Part shown: in pieces, positions 16,797-26,424 of the stretch
Position numbering within the stretch: the first letter of the stretch is position 1
How the letters are laid out: every line of letters begins with the position of its first letter
Source of the DNA: Candidatus Poribacteria bacterium
GTDB lineage: Bacteria; Poribacteria; WGA-4E; WGA-3G
Reading direction: 5' to 3'
Assembly (NCBI GenBank): GCA_003635315.1
Contig: PYJD01000023.1
Coordinates: 279,273-343,272, forward strand
DNA: 64,000 bases
The notes under the pieces: model-generated
What the model was told of the DNA's origin: nothing
The model's database searches: none
Seen by the model: the letters and a program-made list of their open reading frames with translations, nothing else
Made by a program: the position numbers and the translations under genes

Positions 16797-16945
16797 TTCG
16801 ACGCATGGAGAAAATCAACTTTTTCACGATTTTTAATCTGGGAATTTAGGATTAAAGGTCTGTTTTTGTACCCTATTAGGTTGTCTGTATATTAGGATTA
16901 AATGTTCAATTTAATAGACGAACAATATCTTAATAAGTCAATTTA

Positions 16946-16974
16946 TTGAGAATAAAAAGGAAATTTGGTATATT
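16946..16974 (+). promoter_or_regulatory. Sigma70-like promoter for the hydrolase gene
   Basis: TTGAGA at 16946-16951, a 17-base spacer and TATATT at 16969-16974; each hexamer matches the consensus at 5 of 6 positions. The predicted start of transcription is near 16981, about 40 bases before the chosen ATG at 17022. Confidence 0.55.
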
Positions 16975-17021
16975 ACATCCATAGGTCTTGTATAAGATAG
17001 ACAACTATGAGGAGAATTAAA

Positions 17022-19031
17022 ATGGCTGAACAACATTATGAACTTGCTCATGTTTTTGCGGATCCAACACAGACCGTAAATGATGCAAGAGGTGCTGCAT
17101 CACGCGATCTCAACACACCGTATACCTTTCCTAATTATACTAAGGTAGAATGGAATAAGATTTCTGATTCACTCAGACAACAAATAAGGGTGGCAAATGG
17201 CTTATTACCAGAACATGAAAAATCTCCATTAAATGCACAGATATTCGGTAAAATTGAACGTGAAGATTACTCTGTAGAGAAGGTTTATTTTGAAGCTTTT
17301 CCGGGTTTTCTTACCACTGGTAATCTCTATAGACCATTAGGTAAAACAGGACCATTTCCAGGTATAGTTAATCCACACGGACATTGGGGTCGAGGGAGAA
17401 TTGAGGATATCGAACGCGGGTCGATTCCTGCCAGATGTATTAATTTCGCAAAACAGGGTTATATCGCTTTTGCCTACGATATGGTTGGGTATAATGACAG
17501 CGGTAAACAGATGGATCACCGTTATGGTGGAGAAAACGAAGAACTATGGGGTTTAAGTGCAATGGCATTGCAACTACAGAATGGTATTCGTGCCATTGAT
17601 TTTCTTGAAAGTCTACAAGATGTAGATAGTGAAAGAATTGGTTGTACTGGTGCATCTGGCGGTGGATCTCAGACTTTCATATTGACTGCTGTTGATCAAC
17701 GGATTAAGGTTTCTGCCCCTGTGAATATGATCTCTGCAACAATGCAGGGTGGATGTATATGTGAAAATGCTCCAAATCTACGTTTAGATATAAGCAACCT
17801 TGAAATAGGAGCATTGATGGCACCACGTCCGCTCCTACTTGTTTCTTGTACAGGTGATTGGACATCCAAGACACCCTCAGTGGAATATCCTGCTATCAAG
17901 AGTATATATTCATTTTTTGAGGCTGAAGATAAGATACATCAAGTACAAGTGGATGCAGAACATAATTACAATTTGGCAAGTCGCGAGGCAGTATATGAAT
18001 GGTTTGCAAAATGGCTTTTAGATGTTAAGGACACATCTACATACAAAGAAGCACCCTATAAGGTGGAATCTGATGAGGACTTTTTGGCTTTTGCTGACAG
18101 AGAAATACCTTCTCATTCACTAAAACAGGATGAGATATTACCAGCATGGATTAAACGATCAGCCGTAGCGATTGATAATACGAAACCATCAAACGAGAAG
18201 GAACACAAGAAATTTACAGACGAAATGGGTTCTGCATTACAACATTCACTTGGATTGCATATCCCAAAAAGTAGTGAAATCATGCTTACCGAACCTAAAG
18301 GTGCATTCCCAACAAGCTATCAGACTAATCTCTCAGCACAACACTTGGTTATTGGTAGAAAAGGTATTGGTGATGCAATTCCTTCAATCCTATTCCGTAC
18401 TGAACCGTTGGTAGGTCATGATCCTGTGGTCGTTATTGTCCATCCTGAAGGAAAAGCAAAGATGATAGATGCAGAGTCTGGTGAACCTTTACCAATTATC
18501 ACAGATCTGATTAGTTCAGATCGTAAAGTATTAACTATTGATGTATTTGGAACCGGAGAACATGGGGAGTATGAAAGATCTGAAGAAACAGGTTTTTTTA
18601 CAACTTATAATCGTACAACTGCTGCATTAAGAATTCAGGATATTCTAACAACCCTACTATATTACGCTACCAGAGGTGATGTATCCGAGGTGAGTTTAGT
18701 TGGGATAGGAGAGGCTGGATTGTGGGGGTTATTGGCAGCTGGATTTACGAATATAAAGAATGTTGTTGTGGATGCAGCCCAATTTGATAATAACTTAGAC
18801 AGTTCTTTCTTAGAATCATTACCTATTCCGAGTATTCGGAGAGTAGGTGATTTTCGTACTGCAGGAACATTGATTACACCAAGGAATCTGATAATACATA
18901 ACACGGGTCAATCCTTTAACACTTCATGGATTGAAGATGTGTACCGAAGTATGGGAGCAGAAGAGAATCTACTTGTTAGAAAGGATAAGATGGAAGACGA
19001 CGAAATAGCAGGTAGAATTGCTGAACTGTAA
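17022..19031 (+). CDS. Large alpha/beta hydrolase, acetyl-xylan-esterase-like
   Basis: A 669-residue hydrolase. Residues about 80-330 form an alpha/beta hydrolase domain. VYFEAFPGFLTTGNLYRP and PFPGIVNPHGHWGRG form the oxyanion region, the nucleophile is in GCTGASGGGSQTF (G-x-S-G-G, about residue 212), a likely acid lies in the SCTGDWTSK turn, and the histidine is probably in DAEHNYN near 312. The C-terminal half contains a second, degenerate hydrolase-like domain (LVGIGEAGLWGLLAA near 575) without an obvious serine. Proteins of this type in sugar-degrading bacteria are called acetyl xylan esterases, but the substrate is unproven. The ATG at 17022 is preferred over 17007 because AGGAG precedes it. 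No signal peptide, so probably cytoplasmic. Confidence 0.8.
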   Translation: MAEQHYELAHVFADPTQTVNDARGAASRDLNTPYTFPNYTKVEWNKISDSLRQQIRVANGLLPEHEKSPLNAQIFGKIEREDYSVEKVYFEAFPGFLTTGNLYRPLGKTGPFPGIVNPHGHWGRGRIEDIERGSIPARCINFAKQGYIAFAYDMVGYNDSGKQMDHRYGGENEELWGLSAMALQLQNGIRAIDFLESLQDVDSERIGCTGASGGGSQTFILTAVDQRIKVSAPVNMISATMQGGCICENAPNLRLDISNLEIGALMAPRPLLLVSCTGDWTSKTPSVEYPAIKSIYSFFEAEDKIHQVQVDAEHNYNLASREAVYEWFAKWLLDVKDTSTYKEAPYKVESDEDFLAFADREIPSHSLKQDEILPAWIKRSAVAIDNTKPSNEKEHKKFTDEMGSALQHSLGLHIPKSSEIMLTEPKGAFPTSYQTNLSAQHLVIGRKGIGDAIPSILFRTEPLVGHDPVVVIVHPEGKAKMIDAESGEPLPIITDLISSDRKVLTIDVFGTGEHGEYERSEETGFFTTYNRTTAALRIQDILTTLLYYATRGDVSEVSLVGIGEAGLWGLLAAGFTNIKNVVVDAAQFDNNLDSSFLESLPIPSIRRVGDFRTAGTLITPRNLIIHNTGQSFNTSWIEDVYRSMGAEENLLVRKDKMEDDEIAGRIAEL

Positions 19032-19036
19032 AAATG

Positions 19037-19069
19037 AAATAAGGACGGATAAAATATCCGTCCTTATTT
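19037..19069. terminator. Bidirectional Rho-independent terminator
   Basis: A perfect 15-bp stem, AAATAAGGACGGATA / TATCCGTCCTTATTT, with an AAA loop, between the convergent hydrolase (stop 19031) and ammonium transporter (stop 19109) genes. The A-tract on one side and the T-tract on the other make it usable in both directions. Confidence 0.9.
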
Positions 19070-19108
19070 AGAAATAGTTGAATGATAGAATATTCATTCA
19101 GGAATTAT

Positions 19109-20494
19109 CTATAGATTATATCCACGTTCGTTGTGCTGTGATAGGTCAAGACCCATCATTTCGTCATCCCCTTCAACACGTAATCCAACAATGGCGTCAA
19201 CGATTTTTAGGATTATGAACGAGAGTACACCACTCCAAAGAACGGTAATTATAATACTAAGCAATTGTGCCCAAACTTGCTGTACCATTGAAACACCATC
19301 GGCTAAGCCCGCGCCGCCTAAAGCTGCATCAACACAAACACCTGTCAATAAAGCACCAACTATTCCACCGATACCGTGAACACCAAATGCATCCAATGAA
19401 TCATCATAACCAAGTTTAGTTTTTAAACTGGTAGCACCCCAGAAACAAATTGCTCCTGAAAGGAATCCTATTATCAACGCTCCCATCGGTCCAGCAGTCC
19501 CTGAAGCAGGTGTAATTGCCACCAAGCCAGCAACAGCACCCGTTACTATACCTAAAACGCTGGGTTTACCGTGTTTAATCCATTCAATAAACATCCAAGT
19601 GATTGCAGCTGTCGCAGTAGAAACCTGTGTAACAAGGAGAGCCATTCCAGCAGTGCCATCAGCGGCTAATTCACTTCCAGCATTAAAACCGAACCATCCA
19701 ACCCAAAGCATGGATGCACCAACAACCGTAAGCGTTAAACTATGTGGTGGCATTGCTGTGGTTTGATATCCAATTCTTTTACCGACTAAAATTGCTGCTA
19801 CTAATGCCGCAATTCCTGCATTTATATGGACAACTGTACCACCCGCAAAATCAAGAGCACCAATTATGTCACCAAACAGTGAACCATCACCTGACCATGC
19901 CATATGACAGAGCGGTGCGTATACAATAACAGACCATAGAATTGAGAAAATTAACATCGCTGAAAACTTCATACGTTCTGCAAAAGCACCAGCTATCAAC
20001 GCAGGTGTGATAATCGCAAATGTCAACTGGAATGTAAGAAAAACTGTTTCAGGAATTGTTCCAGATAAACTGTCAACATTAACACCAGACAGGAATATCT
20101 TATCTAATCCCCCGACAAAAGATCCTAATGTCAGTTTACCTGCTTCCATGCCAGCTGTGCTAAATGCTAAACTATAACCACAGATTACCCATAAAATAGT
20201 GATAATCCCGGTTAAGACAAAACACTGCATCAGAACTGAAAGTACATTCTGTACACGTACCAGTCCACCATAGAATAATGCAAGTCCTGGTATTGTCATA
20301 AATAGCACAAGTGCCGTCGCAGTAATCATCCATGCTGTATCCCCTGAATTAAGTTCCGGGGTAGCTTCTGCAGCTGTTTCTTGTGCTAATAAAAGGTTTG
20401 GTAAACCTGCCAGTAAGAAGATTAGAACTAAAACACCAATTATGGTGTAGCTAATACGTTTCCTTGTAAATTGCGATGCACATCGTTGTTGCAT
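19109..20494 (-). CDS. amtB: Ammonium transporter (Amt/MEP/Rh family), first of tandem pair
   Basis: A 461-residue transporter with an N-terminal signal-like helix followed by the 11-helix Amt fold. Signature stretches are GDTAWMITATALVLFMTIPGLALFYGGLVR, DFAGGTVVHINAGIAALVAA (the conserved D-F-A-G-x-x-V-V-H, whose His lines the pore), MLWVGWFGFNAGSEL, and AFGVHGIGGIVGALLTGV with the second pore histidine. The C-terminus GLRVEGDDEMMGLDLSQHNERG is the P-II-sensing tail. ATG at 20494 is chosen over 20557 because AAGGAGG lies just upstream. A second amt gene is 326 bases upstream; no glnK/P-II gene is next to either, although that is the usual partner. Confidence 0.93.
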   Translation of the reverse strand: MQQRCASQFTRKRISYTIIGVLVLIFLLAGLPNLLLAQETAAEATPELNSGDTAWMITATALVLFMTIPGLALFYGGLVRVQNVLSVLMQCFVLTGIITILWVICGYSLAFSTAGMEAGKLTLGSFVGGLDKIFLSGVNVDSLSGTIPETVFLTFQLTFAIITPALIAGAFAERMKFSAMLIFSILWSVIVYAPLCHMAWSGDGSLFGDIIGALDFAGGTVVHINAGIAALVAAILVGKRIGYQTTAMPPHSLTLTVVGASMLWVGWFGFNAGSELAADGTAGMALLVTQVSTATAAITWMFIEWIKHGKPSVLGIVTGAVAGLVAITPASGTAGPMGALIIGFLSGAICFWGATSLKTKLGYDDSLDAFGVHGIGGIVGALLTGVCVDAALGGAGLADGVSMVQQVWAQLLSIIITVLWSGVLSFIILKIVDAIVGLRVEGDDEMMGLDLSQHNERGYNL

Positions 20495-20819
20495 CTGTTC
20501 CTCCTTAGTTGAAACAAGTGTAAGTAACTTGTTTCGTAATAACTTTATAGCAGACATAATTGTCTACCATACGTTAGAAATTATGAATTAAATGGTTAGA
20601 ATTAGACCGTTTCTAATGAAGTTCTCCTCAAGTAGTAATTTTGAATTTTAGCAGAATCCCCTAAAGGTATCAAGTATTACGACCTATTGTTATATCTTGA
20701 TTTCTAACAGGAATAGGAACGACCACATACACTGAAGTAAACTCAGGGATCAGTTTATCTTCTGCGGACGTCCCTATTCATAATTGTCCCTCCTATAGGA
20801 AGGAATTTGCAGAATTAAT

Positions 20820-22202
20820 CTATCTTATAGATGATACATTGAAGTCAGGATAGGCATTGGCACCGTGTTCACCATAATCAAGCCCTTCCATCTCTTCCTC
20901 TTCTGTGACACGTAAACCAGTTATTGCTTTAATACCAGAGAAGAGTATGAATCCTGTAACCAGACACCAGACGAATACCGCAACGACACCGACGATTTGT
21001 GCCCAGAGGAATCCGAATCCACCACCAAAGATAATTCCTTGATCACTATGGAAGAAACCAAGTAGGATGGTTCCCAATGCGCCACATGTTCCGTGAACTG
21101 AAATCGCACCAACAGGGTCATCTATGCGAAGCCTTTCAAATAGAAGCACACTTAGAACAACTACGATACCACCTAATGCACCGATGATAAAGGCTGATGA
21201 AGGACTAACGAATGCACATCCGGCTGTAATTGCAACAAGACCGGCAAGTGCACCATTTAGCGCCATACCTGCATCAGGTTTACCAAGAAAGATCCAAGCA
21301 GTTATCATAGCAGTTATAGCTCCTGCAGCGGCGGCAATGTTAGTCGTAATTGCAATTAGAGATATATCTGCTGCGTCAGCACCCATTTGACTACCAGGGT
21401 TGAATCCAAACCATCCGAGCCAGAGTATAAATACACCAAGAGCTGCTAACGGTAGATTGTGCCCAGCGATGGGTCGCGGTTTCCCATCGTTATCATACTT
21501 ACCAAGACGTGGTCCTAATACTATGGCACCAGTTAAGGCAAGCCAACCACCTGTTGAGTGGACAACTGTTGAACCCGCAAAATCCAGCATACCAGCACCG
21601 AAACTTGATAGCCAACCACCACCCCATATCCAATGTCCAACGATTGGATAAATGAGACCTGTAATGAACACACTATATATGAGGTAACTCTTAAATTGTG
21701 TTCTTTCAGCCATTGCACCAGAGACAATTGTGGCAGCTGTCGCTGCAAATACCAGCTGGAATAGCCATGCTGCATAGGTTGGTACTGAACTCCACTCTAA
21801 AGAACTGAAAACACTGGTACTTGTAGCTGCACCCACTGATAAAGATTCAGATGGAACAAACCATCCACTCGTCCCCATGAAGGCATTTCCAGCGCCAAAC
21901 ATGATCGCGAAACCAATTGCCCAGTAGGCTATCGAACCCATAGAAAAATCCATTAGGTTTTTCATAAGGATGTTCACAGCATTCTTAGCACGTGTGAAAC
22001 CCGATTCCACCATTGCGAATCCTGCCTGCATGAAGAAAACAAGAAACGCAGCGACAAGCACCCAAAGCGTATCACCCATATATTTTGAATCTTCAACTTT
22101 TTCAAGTGTGCCATCTGTATCGACTAAACCGTTTAGAGCATAGGCATTAAGACTCAATAAACATGTTAAGGTAAGAATCAGAATGATTATCCGTTTATTC
22201 AT
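20820..22202 (-). CDS. amtB: Ammonium transporter (Amt/MEP/Rh family), second of tandem pair
   Basis: A 460-residue Amt protein with a cleavable-looking signal (MNKRIIILILTLTCLLSLNAYA). The core has GDTLWVLVAAFLVFFMQAGFAMVESGFTRAKN, DFAGSTVVHSTGGWLALTGA with the first pore histidine, ILWLGWFGFNPGSQ, and AISVHGTCGALGTILLGF with the second. The tail GLRVTEEEEMEGLDYGEHG is the regulatory C-terminus. MVESGFTRAKN is a hallmark of one Amt subgroup, while the neighbour has the FYGGLVR variant, so these are two old subfamilies and not a recent duplication. Different affinity or location is inferred. The outer-membrane barrel gene at 22352-23062 is directly upstream. Confidence 0.93.
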   Translation of the reverse strand: MNKRIIILILTLTCLLSLNAYALNGLVDTDGTLEKVEDSKYMGDTLWVLVAAFLVFFMQAGFAMVESGFTRAKNAVNILMKNLMDFSMGSIAYWAIGFAIMFGAGNAFMGTSGWFVPSESLSVGAATSTSVFSSLEWSSVPTYAAWLFQLVFAATAATIVSGAMAERTQFKSYLIYSVFITGLIYPIVGHWIWGGGWLSSFGAGMLDFAGSTVVHSTGGWLALTGAIVLGPRLGKYDNDGKPRPIAGHNLPLAALGVFILWLGWFGFNPGSQMGADAADISLIAITTNIAAAAGAITAMITAWIFLGKPDAGMALNGALAGLVAITAGCAFVSPSSAFIIGALGGIVVVLSVLLFERLRIDDPVGAISVHGTCGALGTILLGFFHSDQGIIFGGGFGFLWAQIVGVVAVFVWCLVTGFILFSGIKAITGLRVTEEEEMEGLDYGEHGANAYPDFNVSSIR

Positions 22203-22295
22203 TTGAAAGAGATCTCCTTTTTACAACCAATTTTCTACATAGACAGAGCAACTACCATCACATACGAATATGATGTAGTATTATATTCTTGAAAT

Positions 22296-22332
22296 TCGCG
22301 AATCAAGAGACAAGAACTTACTTGATTCGCGA
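22296..22332 (-). terminator. Hairpin after the outer-membrane barrel gene
   Basis: TCGCGAATCAAG (22296-22307) pairs perfectly with CTTGATTCGCGA (22321-22332), a 12-bp stem 20 bases past the stop of the barrel gene and about 95 bases before the ammonium transporter start. It lacks a long T-run, so partial read-through into the transporter gene is possible. Confidence 0.65.
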
Positions 22333-22351
22333 TGGATCAACTAATCAAACC

Positions 22352-23062
22352 TTACCAAGTACGAAGGAAGGTCATTCTTCCTGTTAGTCCAGATTCTTCG
22401 TCTTCTTTCTGGGTTTCAAAACCACCAAAGATTCCAAGTGTATTGTTTTCACCGTATCCCAAATTCAGACGTAAACCGACAGCCAAACTTCCAAGACCAC
22501 TATCATCACCTAAGTCAATTGTTGCTTCAACTTGTGGTCCAATTGCAACGGTATCGCTAAGTGAATAGGTGATAAAATCACGTGTATATAGTGAATCTGC
22601 AGCTTCTTCATCAAAAGGTGTGTTGAAGAATCCTTGGATCCAAGATTCGAAATAAATCGAACCCGCACTTAGGATTGTAAAAAGTTGAGGGGCAATAAGT
22701 GAAGACGGTCCATTCGGTGTTGCATAATCAAACCCAATACCAACCATCGGGGTAAAACTGAGTGACATCGAATCACTTTCAACTGCGGTCAGTGCGAGTC
22801 CAATATCAAACTCACCAAAGGTGTCAACAACATAAATATCACTTGCAATTGATAGTCCACCTAAGGAATGCGTCGCACCAAACCATATTTGCGTTCCTAA
22901 ACTATCTGTATCTGTTCGGAACCAACCATCTATACTTGCTTCTTCCATTTCCATCTCTTCACCTGCCCCATGCGCATCAGCAAATACCATAGGAACGGAT
23001 GTCACTGAGAGTATACAAACTATCGCTAATAATTGTGCCAACCATAATCCTGTAATCTTCAT
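22352..23062 (-). CDS. Outer-membrane beta-barrel protein A
   Basis: A 236-residue exported protein with signal MKITGLWLAQLLAIVCILSV... ending near VFADA. An acidic linker (EEMEMEE) is followed by alternating beta-strands: GWFRTDTDSLGTQIWFGATHSLGG, then FDIGLALTAVESDSMSLSFTPMVGIGFDYATPNGP. It ends GLTGRMTFLRTW with a terminal aromatic, as outer-membrane barrels do. ATG at 23062 is chosen because AAGGAG precedes it. It is a clear paralogue of the 24845-25573 protein. Proximity to two ammonium transporters suggests, but does not prove, a porin role in nitrogen uptake. Confidence 0.7.
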   Translation of the reverse strand: MKITGLWLAQLLAIVCILSVTSVPMVFADAHGAGEEMEMEEASIDGWFRTDTDSLGTQIWFGATHSLGGLSIASDIYVVDTFGEFDIGLALTAVESDSMSLSFTPMVGIGFDYATPNGPSSLIAPQLFTILSAGSIYFESWIQGFFNTPFDEEAADSLYTRDFITYSLSDTVAIGPQVEATIDLGDDSGLGSLAVGLRLNLGYGENNTLGIFGGFETQKEDEESGLTGRMTFLRTW

Positions 23063-23330
23063 TAGAATCTCCTTAGAATTTAATGATTCAAACTTATATA
23101 TGAGCATATTGAAATTAGATATGTCAGTCTTTGAAACTATTCTTGATTCTGACATCATCTTGTGATAGAATCTGTGCTTAGTTACACTATCTCCATTAAA
23201 GCAATATACGTGCCAATTACATTAATTCTATCTTTTAATTCAATTGATATTCTCTTCAAACTCCTATCAAACTAAGATACCTTATAGTTGAATCCATTTT
23301 ACGATTACCTATGATAGATTTTAGGTGTGA

Positions 23331-24797
23331 ATGAATTGGGTTTTATTCCGTAACTTTTGTTGTAAAAACACGTTAAAAATGCTGAAAATTTCATCAGAAA
23401 ACTGCCTAAAAAATAAGCATGTAATTCTTCTAATTATTGTCTGTTTTGGAGCGTTTTTACGATTTTGGAATCTTGGATATTGGAGTTTTTGGATTGATGA
23501 AGTCCTTACTGTTCTTGATTCTAAAGACATTTCTCTAAGTAATTCACCCATTAATCCAATTCCATATCTTGTTACAAAGTTGTCAGTTGTTTTTTGTGAT
23601 AAGCTGTCATTCCTATTTGATGGGAGTGAAGAATGGAAATACAGGTTTCTTTTCTGCATTGCCGGTATAATCTCTATTCCGATTATTTTCTACCTGGCAC
23701 AGTCCCTATACAACAAAGAAGTCGGTATTTTGGCTGCGATATTTACTTCCCTATCTAATTGGCATATATTTTGGTCTCAGAATACCCGTTCATATATATT
23801 GACCTTTCTTTTTGGGGCATTGACAGCTTGGTTTTTTTATAGGTCATTAGAGAAAGATTCCTTACTATTAACCATTAGTGCTTTTCTTTCTTGTCTTTGC
23901 CTTATCTTGTCCCATCTACTTGCAGCGGTAATTATATCTGCATTAGCAGCCTATTCAATCTCTCTTCTGTTAGAAAATAAAAGCCGTAGACGAATTATCA
24001 ATCTTCTGATTTTTTTCATTCCTTTCACATTACCAGTATTCTCACTTTTAGTTCCGCAAATACGCAATCATATATTTTCAGGTTGGGGATATAATGAATG
24101 GGGTCGGAGTCCATTTTATATTATGCTAACTGTGGTACAAGGGGTGAGTATACCTATAGCAGTTACGGCTTTCATCTCTGGCTTTGTTGGACGAAAAGAC
24201 AAACCTACCCGTTTTTTACTCTGTTTTGCGGGTATTCCGCTTATTCTACTTATTCTTGTATCTCAATTTCAGAATGTGGCTGGCTATTATCTGTTTTGGT
24301 CAACACCTGCATATTTTATTCTATCAGCACTTGTTTGTACCCACTTATGGAGGATAATAGGTGATGATAAGCATATCCTAATAAAGTCTCTACTACCGTT
24401 AGTATTAATTGTGGGACTTCTATCGCAAGATTATCTGTATTTTAGGTATGAGAATGGAGGAAGACCAAAATGGCGGGAAGCCTTTAATTACCTTGAATTT
24501 CAAATGGAAGCAGAGGATAAGGTAGTGCTTTCAGAAACTCGGATGGGTGAGTTCTATCTTCCAGATATGGAGCAAGTATATATCGGAGAATTGATTGATG
24601 ATAGTGAGGATTTTGAAGAGAAAATAGCATCAAGAACGAACCGTTGGTGGTTTGTTGTGGATGTAGCAAGTTTTAATGTTTTTGATGCGGATCAGAAAGT
24701 TAGAAATTGGATCAGACAACGATGTCGTATTGTGAGTACTTTCCCAACATTTTCTCGTGCAAAAGATAGAACTATTCATATATTTCTATATGAATAG
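23331..24797 (+). CDS. GT39-type (dolichyl-phosphate-mannose-like) membrane glycosyltransferase
   Basis: A 488-residue protein with about ten membrane helices. The GT39/ArnT-family signature is in the first periplasmic loop: RFWNLGYWSFWIDEVLT, with the catalytic acidic pair D56-E57. Helical segments follow (IISIPIIFYLAQ, ILAAIFTSLSNWHIFWSQNTRSYILT, where the N-T-R-S-Y block is typical). A soluble C-terminal segment of about 90 residues ends the protein. Such enzymes move sugars from polyprenyl-phosphate donors to proteins, lipids or polysaccharide. ATG 23379 is an alternative start. It is encoded convergent to the second barrel gene, with a shared terminator. Confidence 0.8.
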   Translation: MNWVLFRNFCCKNTLKMLKISSENCLKNKHVILLIIVCFGAFLRFWNLGYWSFWIDEVLTVLDSKDISLSNSPINPIPYLVTKLSVVFCDKLSFLFDGSEEWKYRFLFCIAGIISIPIIFYLAQSLYNKEVGILAAIFTSLSNWHIFWSQNTRSYILTFLFGALTAWFFYRSLEKDSLLLTISAFLSCLCLILSHLLAAVIISALAAYSISLLLENKSRRRIINLLIFFIPFTLPVFSLLVPQIRNHIFSGWGYNEWGRSPFYIMLTVVQGVSIPIAVTAFISGFVGRKDKPTRFLLCFAGIPLILLILVSQFQNVAGYYLFWSTPAYFILSALVCTHLWRIIGDDKHILIKSLLPLVLIVGLLSQDYLYFRYENGGRPKWREAFNYLEFQMEAEDKVVLSETRMGEFYLPDMEQVYIGELIDDSEDFEEKIASRTNRWWFVVDVASFNVFDADQKVRNWIRQRCRIVSTFPTFSRAKDRTIHIFLYE

Positions 24798-24807
24798 TTT
24801 AGGAAGA

Positions 24808-24838
24808 ATATAGGCGCGGACAATTACCACGCCTATAT
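24808..24838. terminator. Bidirectional terminator between glycosyltransferase and barrel gene
   Basis: ATATAGGCG at 24808-24816 pairs with CGCCTATAT at 24830-24838, with an additional GG/CC pair inside the loop. It lies between the stops at 24797 and 24845 of two convergent genes. Confidence 0.7.
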
Positions 24839-24844
24839 CGTAAA

Positions 24845-25573
24845 TTACCATCTCCGTGTAAAATTCATTCTACCGGTAAGTCCGGTTTCATCTTCATTCT
24901 TTTTAGTCTCATATCCAACATATAACCCGAGAGTATTATTCGCACCATAATTAAGGTTCAAACGAGGTCCAAAATTTAGTGCCCACAGTCCACCGTCATC
25001 ACCGAGACCCATCACTGTTTCAAACTGTGGACCAACAGCCACTACATCACTTAATGCGTATGTAATGTAAGTCCGGTTGTAAACTTCATTCAAACTTTGG
25101 TCATCAAATATGGTTTTGAATGTGCTGATTGTCCAATGAAAACCAAAGATTTTACCTGCAGGTAGGATAGCGAAAATTTGGGGGTATAAGGCATAAGGTC
25201 CGTCTGAGGTGGCATAATTAAATCCGACACCGAGCATTGGTGTTAACAGAAGTGCCATGCTGTCATTTGCTATTACAGGGAATGTAATACCCATATCATA
25301 CTCACCCAAAAACTGGCGTGAACCATCAAGTCCTGGATTACCATTGATATAAATATTAGAATCAAATGAAAGTCCACCACCGAGTGGATGACTGGCACCA
25401 ATTAGAAAATAGGGACCTAAACTATCCACATCAATCTGGAACCACCCCGTAATCTTCGGTTTTTCTCCCATCGCTTCACCTTCATGATCATCGGCAAACG
25501 CTTCAGACCAACAAACAATTAACATACCTATTATCATTAAAATAGTAAAAAAACGAAATCTAAAAAATTGCAT
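24845..25573 (-). CDS. Outer-membrane beta-barrel protein B
   Basis: A 242-residue protein with a signal peptide (FRFFTILMIIGMLIVCWSEAFA) and an acidic stretch (DDHEGEAMGEKP), then a barrel that follows its paralogue at 22352-23062 block by block: ITGWFQIDVDSLGPYFLIGASHPLGGG, then GEYDMGITFPVIANDSMALLLTPMLGVGFNYATSDGPYALYPQIF, ending GLTGRMNFTRRW. The overall identity looks moderate, so the duplication is not recent. The gene has a poor-matching SD in TTCTCC complement (AGGAGAAAT) before the ATG, and is followed by trpF on the same strand upstream side. Function unknown. Confidence 0.7.
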   Translation of the reverse strand: MQFFRFRFFTILMIIGMLIVCWSEAFADDHEGEAMGEKPKITGWFQIDVDSLGPYFLIGASHPLGGGLSFDSNIYINGNPGLDGSRQFLGEYDMGITFPVIANDSMALLLTPMLGVGFNYATSDGPYALYPQIFAILPAGKIFGFHWTISTFKTIFDDQSLNEVYNRTYITYALSDVVAVGPQFETVMGLGDDGGLWALNFGPRLNLNYGANNTLGLYVGYETKKNEDETGLTGRMNFTRRW

Positions 25574-25691
25574 TATTTCTCCTTTATAATTGAGATATCC
25601 ATTGAAATATTGATACCGGTTACAAATAAAATAATCTAAATAGAAAAACCACTATATAAAAGTGTATATTTACACGAACGAAATAATTATT

Positions 25692-26384
25692 TCAATGATG
25701 TGCTCTTGAAACTTGATTCATTAGACTAATTAACTTTCCATTGTCCTTAACACCCTTACTTGCTTCCACACCAGAACACAAATCAATTCCGTATGGATTC
25801 ATTGTTTCAATCGCATTCTTGACATTATCAGGACGTATTCCACCAGCGAAAAATACAGGTAATGGACTCACGGAAATGAATTCAGATGCCAGTCCCCAAT
25901 CACACGTTTTTCCTGTGCCACCATATCGATGGGGCGTCTGACTTGTATCAACTGTATCAAATAATAGATAAGTCGCTCCGGCATTTGAATATGCTTCCAT
26001 TTGATCATGGATCAGAGCTTTATCTACATTAATAGGATCACCTGCAGGCAAATATACGGATTTCCATAATTCACAAGATAATGTTTTATTAAGTTCTTCA
26101 ACTTGGGATGGTGTTTCTTGTCCGAGAAGTTGTAGAGCAAACGGTTGTATCTGGTTAACAGACTCTTGGATATCTTCTGTAGTCCTATTATATAAAAGCA
26201 ACACAGTTGGAATCGGACTTTCATTAACGATTCTTATCGCCTGTGTCATCTCCAATGACCGCTCAGATGAAACAACATCAACCAAGATTCCTACATAATC
26301 TGCTCCTGCATTTTTAGCAAGAGTGGCATCATGGACAGATGTTATACCACAGATCTTAACTTTACATCTACCTGTTTTCGACAT
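25692..26384 (-). CDS. trpF: Phosphoribosylanthranilate isomerase
   Basis: A 230-residue TIM barrel that converts N-(5-phosphoribosyl)anthranilate to the carboxyphenylamino-deoxyribulose phosphate in tryptophan synthesis. CKVKICGIT at residues 7-15 contains the catalytic cysteine C12; a catalytic aspartate is likely in LLFDTVD near 140, and the phosphate-binding loop is FFAGGIRPDNV near 179-189 with GIDLCSGVEASKGVKD near 198-213. Usual length is about 200-220. It is the only clear trp gene here, so it may serve outside a trp operon. The 120-residue cupin gene lies 40 bases upstream on the same strand and is probably co-transcribed. Confidence 0.92.
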   Translation of the reverse strand: MSKTGRCKVKICGITSVHDATLAKNAGADYVGILVDVVSSERSLEMTQAIRIVNESPIPTVLLLYNRTTEDIQESVNQIQPFALQLLGQETPSQVEELNKTLSCELWKSVYLPAGDPINVDKALIHDQMEAYSNAGATYLLFDTVDTSQTPHRYGGTGKTCDWGLASEFISVSPLPVFFAGGIRPDNVKNAIETMNPYGIDLCSGVEASKGVKDNGKLISLMNQVSRAHH

Positions 26385-26424
26385 GATACATCACCAATTC
26401 TGGATATTTATTCATGGACTCAGA

